64,000 nt of DNA from the NCBI GenBank assembly GCA_944319915.1, contig CALUEY010000002.1, positions 1-64,000 of the forward strand, in the 5' to 3' direction. Source of the DNA: an uncultured Prevotella sp. (GTDB lineage Bacteria > Bacteroidota > Bacteroidia > Bacteroidales > Bacteroidaceae). The notes under the pieces are model-generated. The model did not search any database. It was not told the origin of the DNA and worked only from the letters and a program-made list of their open reading frames with translations. Below, piece after piece: positions 1 through 8,155 of this stretch (the stretch's first letter is position 1; every line of letters begins with the position of its first letter). The position numbers and the translations under genes were made by a program.

Positions 1-16
1 GCCTTTTTGTTGACAT

Positions 17-57
17 GGTTCCCGTGTGGCCATCCGGCCGCACGGGAACCTTTTTTT
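17..57 (+). terminator. Intrinsic terminator at window start
   Basis: A 15-bp inverted repeat (17-31 with 36-50, one G:U-type mismatch) with a four-base loop is followed by seven T residues (51-57). It probably ends a plus-strand gene lying to the left of the window. Confidence 0.85.
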
Positions 58-72
58 GTGGCTGGGGGTGAT

Positions 73-117
73 GGGAGCAATGGGAGAGCTGGGAGTGATA
101 GGAGTAATGGGAGAGCT
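73..117 (+). repeat. Five tandem 9-bp units
   Basis: Five consecutive 9-bp units of the form GGGAGNNNT run from 73 to 117, and weaker GGAG-rich units continue to about 160. No coding meaning is apparent. It resembles the pyrimidine-rich decamer tract at 21271-21350 read on the other strand. Confidence 0.6.
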
Positions 118-143
118 GTGAACACTGGGAGGCTTCGAGAAAT

Positions 144-362
144 GTGAGCAATAGGAGTAATATGCGAGTTCGGGATAAGAAAAAGTTCAAAAGTTCGCCT
201 ATGGCTATTGATGCAGTGACGGTGTTCAACTTGTCTGGCGTTGCCGTAGCCACAGCCGAAGATGCCATTGGCGAGACTCGCATTGGCGTAAACCCAGGCG
301 TGTACATAGTGAAGTGCCGGAGTGGCGAGCGAGCCGCCACAATCATGGTTGCGGTTGAGTAG
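144..362 (+). pseudogene. Relic of a type IX secretion C-terminal sorting domain
   Basis: The 72-residue frame has an unconvincing start, but residues 24-72 resemble the end of a Por secretion (type A) tail: a VTVFNLSG strand, then NPGVYIVK, then a closing TIMVAVE strand. In Bacteroidetes this tail directs outer-membrane export and surface attachment of large proteins. No parent domain precedes it, since a terminator and short repeats lie immediately upstream. I read it as the surviving 3' end of a deleted surface-protein gene. A repeat end (GCGAGTTCGGGATAAG at 164-179, also found at 33769) lies inside it, which suggests the rearrangement involved that element. It could also be a chance small ORF; confidence is moderate. 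Confidence 0.45.
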
Positions 363-394
363 GGCATAGGGGCGCTGCCACTGCCGCCTGGCAA

Positions 395-436
395 AAAAGG
401 AAGAGGGTGTGCCGCTTTGTGGCGGTACACCCTCTT
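395..436 (-). terminator. Terminator of the LTXXQ-type gene
   Basis: An inverted repeat of about 15 bp (401-415 with 421-436, one mismatch) is followed on the minus strand by a T-rich run (A-run 393-398 on the plus strand). It lies just beyond the stop of the minus-strand gene ending at 464. Confidence 0.8.
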
Positions 437-463
437 TGCTGTATAAATTGCGGCTCGGCGCGG

Positions 464-871
464 TTATCTTTCGATGCCACGGTTGGCCAGCGTAGTGTTA
501 ATCAGAGTCTTGTACTTGCCCAGCTGCTCGGGCGTGAGCACGTAGCTCATATAGCGGATGTCCTTAGCCACTGCGCCATCGAGCATAGCCTTGCGGTCGG
601 TCTCGCCGGCGTTGGCGGCGTTCATCAAGTCGCTGCGGAATGTGCGGTTCAGAGCCTCAACGCTGTTCATCTGTTCAAGCGTCAGCCCAAGCGTCTCGCC
701 GAGTCGGCGCAGGTTGTAGCTGATGTCGTAAGATGCAGTGCTGTCAGCGCGTGTCTCCGTTGCAGTTTCGGCTGGTGCGCCGGCAGCCATGTTGTCCATT
801 CCGTTCTCGTTTCCTGCAAAAGTCATGGTCATGCTGAGCACAGCCACAACCGTCAAATACAATCTTTTCAT
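464..871 (-). CDS. Exported LTXXQ-like hypothetical protein
   Basis: This is a 135-residue protein with a clear signal peptide (MKRLYLTVVAVLSMTMTFAG), so it should be periplasmic. The rest is mostly helical, with two LT-x-EQ-type motifs (LTLEQM near residue 63 and LTPEQL near 113), the signature repeated in CpxP/Spy-like envelope-stress proteins. Length and motif spacing fit a small Bacteroidales relative of that group, but identity is too weak for a gene name. It is transcribed alone from its own sigma-ABfr-type promoter (964-993) and ends at a good terminator. Function is unknown; a chaperone or stress-sensor role is only an inference from the motif. Confidence 0.75.
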   Translation of the reverse strand: MKRLYLTVVAVLSMTMTFAGNENGMDNMAAGAPAETATETRADSTASYDISYNLRRLGETLGLTLEQMNSVEALNRTFRSDLMNAANAGETDRKAMLDGAVAKDIRYMSYVLTPEQLGKYKTLINTTLANRGIER

Positions 872-963
872 TTTGTTACCCTTTCTTTTTTTACTTTGTT
901 ACTACTCACTTTACTTACTAACCGGTCAGTGTCTTGTGTTGTGTCTTTATCGATTTTCCGTTG

Positions 964-993
964 CAAAGATACGCGGTTTTTTATAGATTACAA
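964..993 (-). promoter_or_regulatory. Bacteroidetes promoter for the LTXXQ-like gene
   Basis: On the minus strand a TTG (993-991) is followed after 19 bp by TATCTTTG (971-964), an excellent match to the -33/-7 consensus of the Bacteroidetes primary sigma factor. It lies about 90 bp upstream of the start at 871. Confidence 0.8.
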
Positions 994-1367
994 TGATTTT
1001 TGCTTACTGTGTGCGCAAACAGCCATATTAATTGACCCTTATCAAATAAACGATGCGATAACGGATTTTTAATGCCTGTTTCGGTTATGTAGCGTTGTCT
1101 GGCTCTGCGGAGCGGTTCTGGGCGTGCCGTATGGCAATGCTGCGCTTGGCTTTGATATCTTTACAAGCAGCCAACAGCTGTGCAATATGTAACATTACAG
1201 AATGATGCCGGGATGCACTGTCGGCGCAGTTACAGCCTGCCAGACTGATATAGCGGCTGCTGCCTCCAGATAGTTAATATGGGCAAACTCACTGCTGGAA
1301 GCACCTAAAAGAATAGGGGCAGCTCAATTAGCCGAGCTGAATTTAGAAGTATTCCGAATAAAATGAC
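994..1367. other. Intergenic region with no recognised content
   Basis: About 370 bases between two divergent promoters. No convincing ORF, tRNA, repeat or strong terminator was seen, only a few short imperfect palindromes. Confidence 0.5.
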
Positions 1368-1375
1368 TAACTTTG
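1368..1375 (+). promoter_or_regulatory. -7 element of slyD promoter
   Basis: TAACTTTG matches TAnnTTTG and lies 29 bp before the slyD start. The -33 region is weak (TTTAG near 1342). Confidence 0.55.
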
Positions 1376-1403
1376 CAGGCGTATCAAAACAATACCTACA
1401 ACG

Positions 1404-2018
1404 ATGGACAAAGCACAAAACAAGTACATAGCCGTGGCATACAAGCTTTACACGGTGAACGATGGAGAGCGCGAACTGATAGAGGAGACGGCCGATGGGC
1501 AGCCGTTCCAGTTCATCAGCGGCTTCGGGGTGACCCTAGACGCCTTTGAGCGCCATGTGGCCGGGCTGGAGCAGGGCGAGGAGTTCGACTTCCAGCTCTC
1601 CAAGGACGATGCCTACGGCGACCACGAGCCGGAGCGTGTGCTTGAACTTGACCGCGAGATGTTCTGCATCAACGGCCATTTCGACCACGAGCACATATAC
1701 AAGGATGCCATTGTGCCGCTTCAGAACGCCGACGGCAACCGCTTCAACGGGCGCGTGCTAAGCATTGGCGACGACAAGGTGACGATAGACCTCAACCACC
1801 CGCTGGCCGGGCAGACGATATGGTTTACGGGCCGCGTGCTCGAAAGCCGCGAGGCTACCAACGACGAGATAACCGCCATGGTGAACCGCCTGAGCGGTGA
1901 GGGATGCGGTTGCGGCTGCGACGGTTGTGGCGATGGCTGCGGAGGAGGCCATGGCGACTGCTGCGGCGACCACGAGCACCACGGCCACGGATGCTGTGGC
2001 GGCCACTGCCACGAGTGA
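1404..2018 (+). CDS. slyD: FKBP-type peptidyl-prolyl isomerase SlyD
   Basis: This is a cytoplasmic peptidyl-prolyl cis-trans isomerase and chaperone of the SlyD type. The N-terminal FKBP half, split by the insert-in-flap (IF) domain, spans about residues 1-140, with the typical run GVTLDAFERHVAGLEQGEE and the later HPLAGQTIWFTGRV. The last 40 residues are a Cys/His/Gly tail, as in SlyD proteins that bind nickel and other divalent metals, and this copy is particularly Cys-rich. At 204 residues it has the usual length. It has its own promoter and is followed after 87 bp by aroC in the same direction, with an AT-rich spacer and no terminator, so co-transcription is possible. The biological partner (hydrogenase, TAT substrate or metal store) cannot be told from here. 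Confidence 0.93.
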   Translation: MDKAQNKYIAVAYKLYTVNDGERELIEETADGQPFQFISGFGVTLDAFERHVAGLEQGEEFDFQLSKDDAYGDHEPERVLELDREMFCINGHFDHEHIYKDAIVPLQNADGNRFNGRVLSIGDDKVTIDLNHPLAGQTIWFTGRVLESREATNDEITAMVNRLSGEGCGCGCDGCGDGCGGGHGDCCGDHEHHGHGCCGGHCHE

Positions 2019-2105
2019 GCCGGGGCGTCGTGCATCGGCATCTCAGTGCGCCAGGGTGGCATATTTCCTTAATTCTTTTAACTTTCAATTCTTAATTCAA
2101 TAACT

Positions 2106-3185
2106 TTGCGCAACACATTCGGCAATGTATTCACCCTCACCACATTTGGCGAGAGCCACGGCGAGGCCGTTGGCGGGGTGGTAGACGGCATGCCTGCGGG
2201 CATAGAGATTGACACTGGCTTCATACAGGCCGAGCTTGACCGCCGCCGTCCCGGCCAGAGCCACATAACCACGGCCCGCCGCGAGGCCGACCGCGTAGAG
2301 TTGCTCAGCGGCGTTTTCGAGGGCCGCTCCACTGGCGCGCCCATAGGCTTCCTTGTGAGGAACACCAACCAGCACTCGCAGGACTACGAAAACCTGCGCT
2401 GCCTCTTCCGCCCGTCGCACGCCGACTACACTTACCAAGCCAAATACGGACTGCGCGACCACCGTGGTGGAGGCCGCTCATCGGCCCGCGTCACGATAAG
2501 CCGCTGCGTGGGCGGTGCGCTTGCCAAGCTGGCCCTTAGGAGGGCAGGCATAAGCATTGTGGCCTACACCTCGCAGGTGGGCGACATCTGTATCGACAGC
2601 GACTATACTCGCTACAACCTTGCCGAGGCCGAGCGCAACGCCGTGCGCTGCCCCGACTCCGAGGCTGCCGCGCGCATGGAGGAGCTGATAAGGCAGGTGA
2701 AGGCCGAGGGCGACACCGTTGGCGGGGTGATAACCTGCGTGGTGAGGGGCTGCCCCCCCGGCCTTGGCGAGCCTGAGTTCGGCAAGCTCCACGCCGCCCT
2801 TGGAGCGGCCATGCTGAGCATAAACGCAGCCAAGGGCTTTGAGTATGGCGAAGGCTTTGCAGGTGCTGCAGGGCGCGGGTCGCAGCAGAACGACGTGTTC
2901 GTAAACCGTGGCGGGCGCATAGCCACAGCCACCAACCACAGTGGGGGCATACAGGGAGGCATAAGCAACGGACAAGACATATACTTCCGCGTGGCCTTCA
3001 AGCCCGTGGCCACCTTGCTGCGCGAGCAGGCAACGGTAGACATGGCCGGAAACGAGACTTCCGTCACTGCCCGCGGGCGCCACGACCCTTGCGTGCTGCC
3101 ACGGGCAGTGCCAATAGTGGAGGCAATGGCGGCCATGACCCTGCTTGACTACTACCTGCTATCCCGCACGGTGAGGCTGGGCTGA
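2106..3185 (+). CDS. aroC: Chorismate synthase
   Basis: Chorismate synthase makes chorismate from 5-enolpyruvylshikimate-3-phosphate using reduced FMN; it is the last common step of the aromatic pathway and cytoplasmic. The 359-residue protein has the full-length family pattern: TTFGESHG near residue 12, GxxxGRSS-type [10 protein letters not shown] near 119, and SQQND plus the Arg-rich RPVP-like [13 protein letters not shown] at the C-terminus. Family alignment (MRNTFGN..) fixes the start at the TTG codon 2106, because no ATG is available before residue 29. That start codon sits inside a TAACTTTG string (2101-2108) that matches a promoter -7 box; see findings. It probably feeds the Phe/Tyr operon 5 kb downstream. 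Confidence 0.95.
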   Translation: MRNTFGNVFTLTTFGESHGEAVGGVVDGMPAGIEIDTGFIQAELDRRRPGQSHITTARREADRVELLSGVFEGRSTGAPIGFLVRNTNQHSQDYENLRCLFRPSHADYTYQAKYGLRDHRGGGRSSARVTISRCVGGALAKLALRRAGISIVAYTSQVGDICIDSDYTRYNLAEAERNAVRCPDSEAAARMEELIRQVKAEGDTVGGVITCVVRGCPPGLGEPEFGKLHAALGAAMLSINAAKGFEYGEGFAGAAGRGSQQNDVFVNRGGRIATATNHSGGIQGGISNGQDIYFRVAFKPVATLLREQATVDMAGNETSVTARGRHDPCVLPRAVPIVEAMAAMTLLDYYLLSRTVRLG

Positions 3186-3298
3186 GGTCATGTCTCCACG
3201 GCTGCCGCCCTTTCGCGACTGGTGGCGCAGCCTTGCTTAGCGGCAGGCGCTAACCGTGCGCGCACACTGATTTTTCGCAGAAAAAACACGGTTAAATG

Positions 3299-3330
3299 TT
3301 TGCCGAAATGGCAAAACATTAGTATATTTG
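3299..3330 (+). promoter_or_regulatory. Strong promoter without an obvious gene
   Basis: TTTG (3299-3302), 20 bp, then TATATTTG (3323-3330) is a near-perfect Bacteroidetes promoter. Downstream are an 11-codon frame, a hairpin at about 3403-3428 (GAGGGCAGCC with GGCTGTCCTC) and then the 55-codon ORF at 3548. It may drive that ORF, a small RNA, or a gene now lost. Confidence 0.55.
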
Positions 3331-3547
3331 CATATGTAATATCATGGATTTGGGAAAATCCGGATACGACATTAGTTAAGTCTAGTTTAGTTTTTGTGTT
3401 GGTAGAGGGCAGCCATATAGGCTGTCCTCGTTTGGTATTGGGCAGAGGTCTCCATCTGGCAGTTAGACGCGCTTGCAGCGAAAGCGGGATGGGGCAACTT
3501 GCAGAAACACGGAACTTTGTGTTTATGGAAAGCCATGCAGATAGGCA

Positions 3548-3715
3548 ATGCTATATCTGAATGGCTATTTTGTCCATGAAGTTAGATTGGTTGACCACAC
3601 AATATTTCTGTATGCTTTCGATTTCAAAATTAATCAAACAGAGGGGGTGCTTGAAAACCTTGACATAGAAGACGCAAAGATAGTTGCATGGTGGCGGCTA
3701 TTGGAATATGGGTAA
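3548..3715 (+). CDS. Possible small protein, 55 residues
   Basis: An ATG at 3548 opens a 55-codon frame ending at 3715. The product is acidic and mixed in character (VHEVRLVDHTIFLYAFDFK, then VLENLDIEDAKIVAWW), with a composition more protein-like than nearby shadow frames. It has no signal peptide or membrane segment, and I recognise no family. It follows the orphan promoter at 3299-3330 and overlaps the start of the leucine-rich-repeat relic, so it may itself be a fragment of a broken gene. Confidence 0.35.
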   Translation: MLYLNGYFVHEVRLVDHTIFLYAFDFKINQTEGVLENLDIEDAKIVAWWRLLEYG

Positions 3716-3951
3716 GACAGTTTTTGACAACTGATATTATTGGTAACCGTTTGTTTTGCCAAGCTGCATCGTTGGAGACAGTGCAACTGCCAAGTTACGC
3801 TACAGCCATAGGCAGATATGCATTCACTAATTGCACAAGTTTAACCAAAGTAACCTTCCCAGCCAATGTTAAAGATTGGGGGCGGATGATGAATATCGGC
3901 AAATGCCCCATACACCCTCGACAGTTGCCGACAGGCTTCTGCCACAGTTAA
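3688..3951 (+). pseudogene. BspA-type leucine-rich-repeat relic
   Basis: The frame contains about two repeats of the BspA/TpLRR type (LRR_5): ASLETVQLPSYATAIGRYAF followed by TNCTSLTKVTFPANVK, the typical IG-x-x-AF-x-x-C-x-SL-x-x-V-x-LP pattern. Intact relatives are large surface proteins with a signal peptide and many repeats. Here there is no signal peptide, the first residues are unrelated, and the frame ends in a nonsense tail. It is best read as the remnant of a deleted surface or adhesion gene. Base composition is more AT-rich than the flanking housekeeping genes. Confidence 0.6.
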
Positions 3952-4017
3952 CATTTTTATGTTAATCGTGGCGGCGAATGCAGTCCTGCCTAACCCTCTG
4001 ATTTCCAGCAACATTGC

Positions 4018-4105
4018 AAAACGTGCCGTTTTGATGTCCGAAACGTGCCGTTTTAGTCTCCGAAACAAGCCATTTCGTAGCCCGAAACGTGCCGTTTTCA
4101 AGTCC
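4018..4105 (+). repeat. 22-bp unit array, copy 1 (4 units)
   Basis: Four contiguous 22-bp units begin at 4018, 4040, 4062 and 4084. Each has the core AAACGTGCCGTTTT or a close variant, followed by an 8-base linker. It is one of seven such arrays in the window; see findings. Confidence 0.85.
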
Positions 4106-4290
4106 TTGCATGGCGCATACAGAAAAACAGATGCCGGTGTGTACTTTTAAATTCCATATTTGCAAGTTGGCCGAATGCTGATATTCAATTGCGGATATTT
4201 TACGGTGGCGGGTGTGCCGGGATGAGTTCCATGTGTTCTTCCCTTTGCATTTGAACCAGAGGTGCGGAACGACCATATAACCAGGGCCTG

Positions 4291-5154
4291 TCATACGGCA
4301 GCTTGGCCTGCAGCCTTGCGGTAGGCGGTGGGCGTCATGCCGGTGAACTTCTTGAACGTGCGGTCGAAGTAAGCCAAGTCGTCGAATCCCAAGGCATAGG
4401 CAATCTCCTTTACCGATGCAGGTTCGGTGAGCAGCCGGAGCTTGGCCTTGTCCATCTTTTTCTTGTTGAAGTAGTGCAGTGGCGTCATCTTCATCTCGCG
4501 CTTGAAAGTCCTGATGAGATGGTCCTTTGACAGGCACGACAGCTCGGCAAGCACATCGAGGTCGGGCTTGTCGGCCAGGTGCGTGCGTATGTAGGCCAGC
4601 ACCCGAGTGATGCGTTCGTCGCTGGCGTACTGCTTGGGGCGCGCCTTGCGCAGGAAAGCGGCCAGCAGTTGGTAGATGATGCCCCTCGACTCAACCCTTG
4701 CGTAAAGCTCGCGCTGCTTGTTCTTGAGTATGTTGCGGTTGAGCGAAGGGTCGTTGTCGTAGAATCGCGGGTCGGTCTGCGTAAGTTCCAGGCCAGGGCA
4801 TAGCCCGTGCAGCCGCCTGATGCGCGCCAGCGTGCCGGCTTCGGCCTCAATCTCTGTGGGCAGAGTCCAGTCCTCCAGTATGTCGTGGTCGGACTCATTA
4901 TATATATGTATATAGTAGTGGCAGAACTCCTCGTGGCACACATAGCTGTGGGGCGTGAATGCCGGCACGATGTACATGAAGCCCGGGCGCAGGTCCTGTG
5001 CGGTGCCGGGCAGCTCGATGCTGGCGTGGCCTTTGGTTACGTAGTATATGCGCGTAAACGGGCTGCAGATGTCCTTGTAGTTCCAGTTGGCAAGGCAGCG
5101 GGCCTCGCCTATGTGCAATACGAGGAAGTGCAAATGGTCGATGTCGTAGTTCAT
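4291..5154 (-). CDS. AraC-family transcriptional regulator
   Basis: A cytoplasmic DNA-binding regulator of 287 residues. The N-terminal half (about 1-165) is a cupin-like sensor (FTRIYYVTKGHASI, PGFMYIVPAFTPHSY). The C-terminal 100 residues are a double helix-turn-helix AraC domain (LAELSCLSKDHLIRTFKREM, then IAYALGFDDLAYFDRTFKKF and TGMTPTAYRK). The open frame extends to 5415, but I place the start at 5154: the promoter at 5246-5275 lies inside the longer frame, and the extra 87 residues are low-complexity. It is divergent from fucI by about 290 bp, so regulation of L-fucose use is a reasonable inference; the ligand is not visible. Confidence 0.88.
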   Translation of the reverse strand: MNYDIDHLHFLVLHIGEARCLANWNYKDICSPFTRIYYVTKGHASIELPGTAQDLRPGFMYIVPAFTPHSYVCHEEFCHYYIHIYNESDHDILEDWTLPTEIEAEAGTLARIRRLHGLCPGLELTQTDPRFYDNDPSLNRNILKNKQRELYARVESRGIIYQLLAAFLRKARPKQYASDERITRVLAYIRTHLADKPDLDVLAELSCLSKDHLIRTFKREMKMTPLHYFNKKKMDKAKLRLLTEPASVKEIAYALGFDDLAYFDRTFKKFTGMTPTAYRKAAGQAAV

Positions 5155-5245
5155 TGGCGGTTGTGTTGCGTGCTGAGCCCAGTGCCGAGGCAGGGCGGGG
5201 CAGGCCGGGCTTGCCTCGGCTGGCCGTGGGCGGCTTGTCATTCCG

Positions 5246-5275
5246 CAAAGATAGCTTAAAAATCGGTACTGCCAA
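5246..5275 (-). promoter_or_regulatory. Promoter of the AraC-family gene
   Basis: Minus-strand TTG (5275-5273), 19 bp, TATCTTTG (5253-5246). It implies a leader of roughly 85-90 nt before the start at 5154 and excludes the longer ORF start at 5415. Confidence 0.8.
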
Positions 5276-5372
5276 GCCGCGGGCCGCAGTTTATTGGCCG
5301 CCCAGGGCGAACAATGTCGATATTGTACTAACAAATGGCGGGCAAATGCCACTGCGATTGCGTGGAAATGGC

Positions 5373-5380
5373 TAACTTTG
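5373..5380 (+). promoter_or_regulatory. -7 element upstream of fucI
   Basis: TAACTTTG lies 61 bp before the fucI start. No -33 TTTG is found at the right spacing, which would suit an activator-dependent promoter, for example one using the divergent AraC-type regulator (inference). Confidence 0.5.
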
Positions 5381-5441
5381 CATCCAGCAGGCTCGGCATA
5401 CAGGCCTGCCGCCAAATTGCTAACTAAAACTATATTTCAAC

Positions 5442-7214
5442 ATGAGCCAACATCCCAAAATAGGCATCCGCCCAACCATAGACGGCCGTCAGGGCGGTGT
5501 GCGCGAGAGCCTTGAAGAGAAGACGATGAGCCTTGCCAAGTCGGTGGCAGAGCTTATATCTGCCAACGTGAGGTATGCCGACGGCAAGCCTGTGGAGTGC
5601 GTCATAGCCGACGGCACCATAGGGCGCGTGGGCGAAAGCGCCGCCTGCGCCGCCAAGTTTGAGCGCGAGGGCGTGGGCGCAACCATCACTGTTACCTCGT
5701 GCTGGTGCTACGGCTCGGAGACCATGGACATGAACCCCTACTGGCCAAAGGCAGTGTGGGGCTTCAACGGCACTGAGCGCCCCGGCGCCGTTTACCTTGC
5801 CGCCGTGCTGGCTGGCCACGCGCAGAAAGGCTTGCCTGCCTTCGGCATATATGGCCGCGACGTGCAGGACATTGACGACAACAGCATACCGGCCGATGTG
5901 GCCGAGAAGATACTGCGCTGGGCGCGCGCCGCCGTGGCCGTGGCGCAGATGCGCGGGCAGAGCTATCTCTCGATAGGCAGCCAGTGCATGGGCATAGCCG
6001 GGAGCATAGTAAATCAGGAGTTCTTCCAGGAATACCTCGGAATGCGCAACGAGAGCGTGGATGAGACCGAGATACTGCGACGCATCGACGAGGGCATATA
6101 CGACCCAGAGGAGTTTGCCAGGGCCATGGCGTGGACGGAGAAATACTGCAAGCCGAAGGAAGGCTGGGACAAGAACCGACCCGAGCGCCAAAAAACGCGC
6201 GAGCAGAAGGATGCCGACTGGGAGTTTGTGGTGAAGATGATGATCATCGTGCGCGACCTCATGCTGGGCAACCCAAGGCTGCGCGAGCTGGGCTTCAAGG
6301 AAGAGGCCATTGGTCACAACGCCATAGCCGCGGGATTCCAAGGCCAGCGGCAGTGGACTGACTGGAAACCCAACGGCGACTTTACCGAAGCCCTTATGTG
6401 CAGCACGTTCGACTGGAACGGCATACGCCGTGCTTACGTGCTGGCCACGGAGAACGATTCTTGCAACGCTGTGGCCATGCTGTTCGGCAACTTGCTCACC
6501 GGCTGCGGGCAGATGTTCAGCGACGTGCGCACGTACTGGAGCCCGGAGGCGGTGAAGCGCGTCACGGGCAAGGAACTTACTGGGCTTGCCTCGGGCGGCA
6601 TGATTCACCTGATAAACTCGGGCGCAACCACGCTCGATGCCACGGGCGAAAGCACCAACGCCGCTGGCGAGCACTGCATGAAGCCATGCTGGGAGATGAC
6701 CGAGAAGGACGCCGAGGCTTGCCTGGCCGCCACCAACTGGCTGCCTGCCGACCGCGACTACTTCCGCGGCGGGGGCTTCTCGAGCAACTTCCTCAGCAGG
6801 GGCGGCATGCCGGTCACCATGTCGAGGCTCAACATAGTGAAAGGCCTTGGCCCCGTGCTGCAGATAGCCGAGGGCTGGACGGCCGACGTGGAGCCAGAAA
6901 TATTCGAGGTGCTCAACAAGCGCACTGACCCCACGTGGCCTACCACGTGGTTTGTGCCGCGCCTCTGCGACAAACCTGCATTCCGCGATGTATATTCGGT
7001 GATGAACAACTGGGGGGCAAACCACGGCGCGATAAGCTACGGCCACATAGGCGCCGACCTCATAACGCTTGCATCGATGTTGCGCATACCGGTGTGCATG
7101 CACAACGTGGACGAGGACAAGATATTCCGCCCCGCAGCTTGGAACGCCTTTGGCATGGACAAGGAGGGCGCCGACTACAGGGCCTGCGCCACATACGGGC
7201 CCATATATAAATGA
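5442..7214 (+). CDS. fucI: L-fucose isomerase
   Basis: This enzyme converts L-fucose to L-fuculose (it also accepts D-arabinose), the first step of cytoplasmic fucose catabolism; the family is a Mn2+-dependent hexamer. The 590-residue length is essentially that of E. coli FucI (591), and the whole protein aligns with the family pattern: [11 protein letters not shown] at the N-terminus, [11 protein letters not shown] near 85-95, [20 protein letters not shown] near 185, [22 protein letters not shown] near 325-345 and [28 protein letters not shown] near the C-terminus. It is followed after 175 bp by a mutarotase gene. L-fuculokinase and aldolase genes are not in the window, so the rest of the pathway must be elsewhere. 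Confidence 0.96.
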   Translation: MSQHPKIGIRPTIDGRQGGVRESLEEKTMSLAKSVAELISANVRYADGKPVECVIADGTIGRVGESAACAAKFEREGVGATITVTSCWCYGSETMDMNPYWPKAVWGFNGTERPGAVYLAAVLAGHAQKGLPAFGIYGRDVQDIDDNSIPADVAEKILRWARAAVAVAQMRGQSYLSIGSQCMGIAGSIVNQEFFQEYLGMRNESVDETEILRRIDEGIYDPEEFARAMAWTEKYCKPKEGWDKNRPERQKTREQKDADWEFVVKMMIIVRDLMLGNPRLRELGFKEEAIGHNAIAAGFQGQRQWTDWKPNGDFTEALMCSTFDWNGIRRAYVLATENDSCNAVAMLFGNLLTGCGQMFSDVRTYWSPEAVKRVTGKELTGLASGGMIHLINSGATTLDATGESTNAAGEHCMKPCWEMTEKDAEACLAATNWLPADRDYFRGGGFSSNFLSRGGMPVTMSRLNIVKGLGPVLQIAEGWTADVEPEIFEVLNKRTDPTWPTTWFVPRLCDKPAFRDVYSVMNNWGANHGAISYGHIGADLITLASMLRIPVCMHNVDEDKIFRPAAWNAFGMDKEGADYRACATYGPIYK

Positions 7215-7389
7215 CGGCATGGACCTGCAGGCCTGGCCGCGTAGGTTATGATATTTTGTAAAGTTGATTGTTACGGATTGGGGGCTGCCTCGGCAGCTCC
7301 CAATCGCAGTGACGCCCAGCTTGCGCGGAAAGCCGCCACCGCGGCGGGGCGCAGGCAAAACAAATCTTACGACGGAAAGAGAGGATGAC

Positions 7390-7767
7390 ATGGAAGGTTA
7401 CAGAGTGAAGCAATACCAGGAGCCGGTGAAGCGCTACTGCCAGACGCTTGAGCTGCGCGACAACCCGGAGCTGATAGCTGAGTACAGAAAGCGGCACGGG
7501 CGGGGCAACGCCTGGCCGGAGATACTGGAGGGAATACGCCGGGTGGGCATACTGGAGATGGAGATATACATACTTGGCACACGGCTCTTCATGATTGTGG
7601 AGACACCGCTCGACTTCGATTGGGACGAGGCCATGGCCCGACTGGCCACGTTGCCCCGCCAGCAGGAGTGGGAAGACTATATGGCTGTGTTCCAGCAGGC
7701 AGAGGCGGGCGCCTCTTCGGCCGAGAAGTGGCAGCCCATGGAGCGTATGTTCCACCTTTACGAATAG
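7390..7767 (+). CDS. L-rhamnose/L-fucose mutarotase family protein
   Basis: A 125-residue protein of the RhaM/DUF718 fold (ferredoxin-like alpha/beta barrel dimer), which interconverts alpha and beta anomers of 6-deoxy sugars before isomerisation. Visible family features are EYRKRH (the Tyr and His of the active site, about residues 30-35), WPEILEGIRRVGI following it, and PMERMFHLYE at the C-terminus. The start is the ATG at 7390 preceded by GAGAGGA; the longer frame from 7264 adds only a GC-rich non-conserved stretch. It lies directly behind fucI, so L-fucose is the likely substrate (inference from context). RhaM and fuconolactone-associated mutarotases look alike at this level. Confidence 0.85.
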   Translation: MEGYRVKQYQEPVKRYCQTLELRDNPELIAEYRKRHGRGNAWPEILEGIRRVGILEMEIYILGTRLFMIVETPLDFDWDEAMARLATLPRQQEWEDYMAVFQQAEAGASSAEKWQPMERMFHLYE

Positions 7768-7896
7768 GCATTGCCACATGGCGATGGCAGCGCGCGGCCC
7801 AACCGCGAGCAGGGAAGCACTGTAGCCCAATGCTTGGGGCAGCTTGCCAATGAGGACACAAAAAAAGCGTACACCCGATAAAAAACTATCGTTTTA

Positions 7897-7928
7897 TTTG
7901 TATAGTTCGCAAAAAAGTTATATTTTTG
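7897..7928 (+). promoter_or_regulatory. Promoter of the Phe/Tyr biosynthesis operon
   Basis: TTTG (7897-7900), 20 bp, TATTTTTG (7921-7928). Transcription should start near 7934, about 20 nt before the leader peptide ATG. Confidence 0.82.
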
Positions 7929-7956
7929 CAGGCAAATAAACATCAAGCAAACAGCA

Positions 7957-8037
7957 ATGAGTAAGTTGAACGCATCTTTTTACTACTTTTCCTATTTTTA
8001 CTTTGCAAGGAATTGCGGAGCGGGAAGTTGCGTGTGA
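7957..8037 (+). CDS. Phe/Tyr-rich leader peptide of an attenuator
   Basis: A 26-codon ORF (ATG 7957, TGA 8035) whose residues 8-16 read FYYFSYFYF: four Phe and four Tyr codons in nine, all Phe codons being TTT although the downstream genes mostly use TTC. It lies between a strong promoter and prephenate dehydratase, the first gene of a Phe/Tyr operon. By analogy with pheL-type leaders, it should act as a sensor of charged tRNA-Phe and tRNA-Tyr: ribosome stalling in the aromatic block would leave 8017-8025 free to form the antiterminator with 8085-8093. Too short for ordinary ORF calling. The peptide itself probably has no other function. Confidence 0.85.
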   Translation: MSKLNASFYYFSYFYFARNCGAGSCV

Positions 8038-8113
8038 ATTTCAACTTATGGCAAGATAAAACCAAAGAAAGGTTACAGCCGGAATCCCGCTCCATCAATG
8101 ATGAGGCGGGATT
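8017..8113 (+). promoter_or_regulatory. Transcription attenuator: antiterminator and terminator hairpins
   Basis: GGAGCGGGA at 8017-8025, inside the leader ORF just after the Phe/Tyr block, is perfectly complementary to TCCCGCTCC at 8085-8093. The latter is also the 5' side of a hairpin, 8083-8096 with 8100-8113 (8 bp AATCCCGC/GCGGGATT, a small internal mismatch, then CATC/GATG). The two pairings are mutually exclusive. The hairpin is followed by TTTCTC, a weak U-tract, so termination efficiency is uncertain. This geometry is that of classical amino-acid attenuation. Confidence 0.78.
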
Positions 8114-8155
8114 TCTCGTAAGTGAGAGGACAGAAACAAAACATCATATATAAAA

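Noticed and set aside
407-1072. 221-codon plus-strand ORF
   Set aside because: It lies antisense to the signal-peptide protein at 464-871, reads through its terminator and promoter, and has no protein-like pattern.
3222-3560. 112-codon plus-strand ORF downstream of aroC
   Set aside because: It spans the consensus promoter at 3299-3330 and a hairpin; composition is not protein-like.
5430-7391. 653-codon minus-strand ORF opposite fucI
   Set aside because: Shadow frame produced by GC-rich codon use; no family pattern, Ala/His/Val/Arg-rich composition, and it overlaps a fully conserved FucI.
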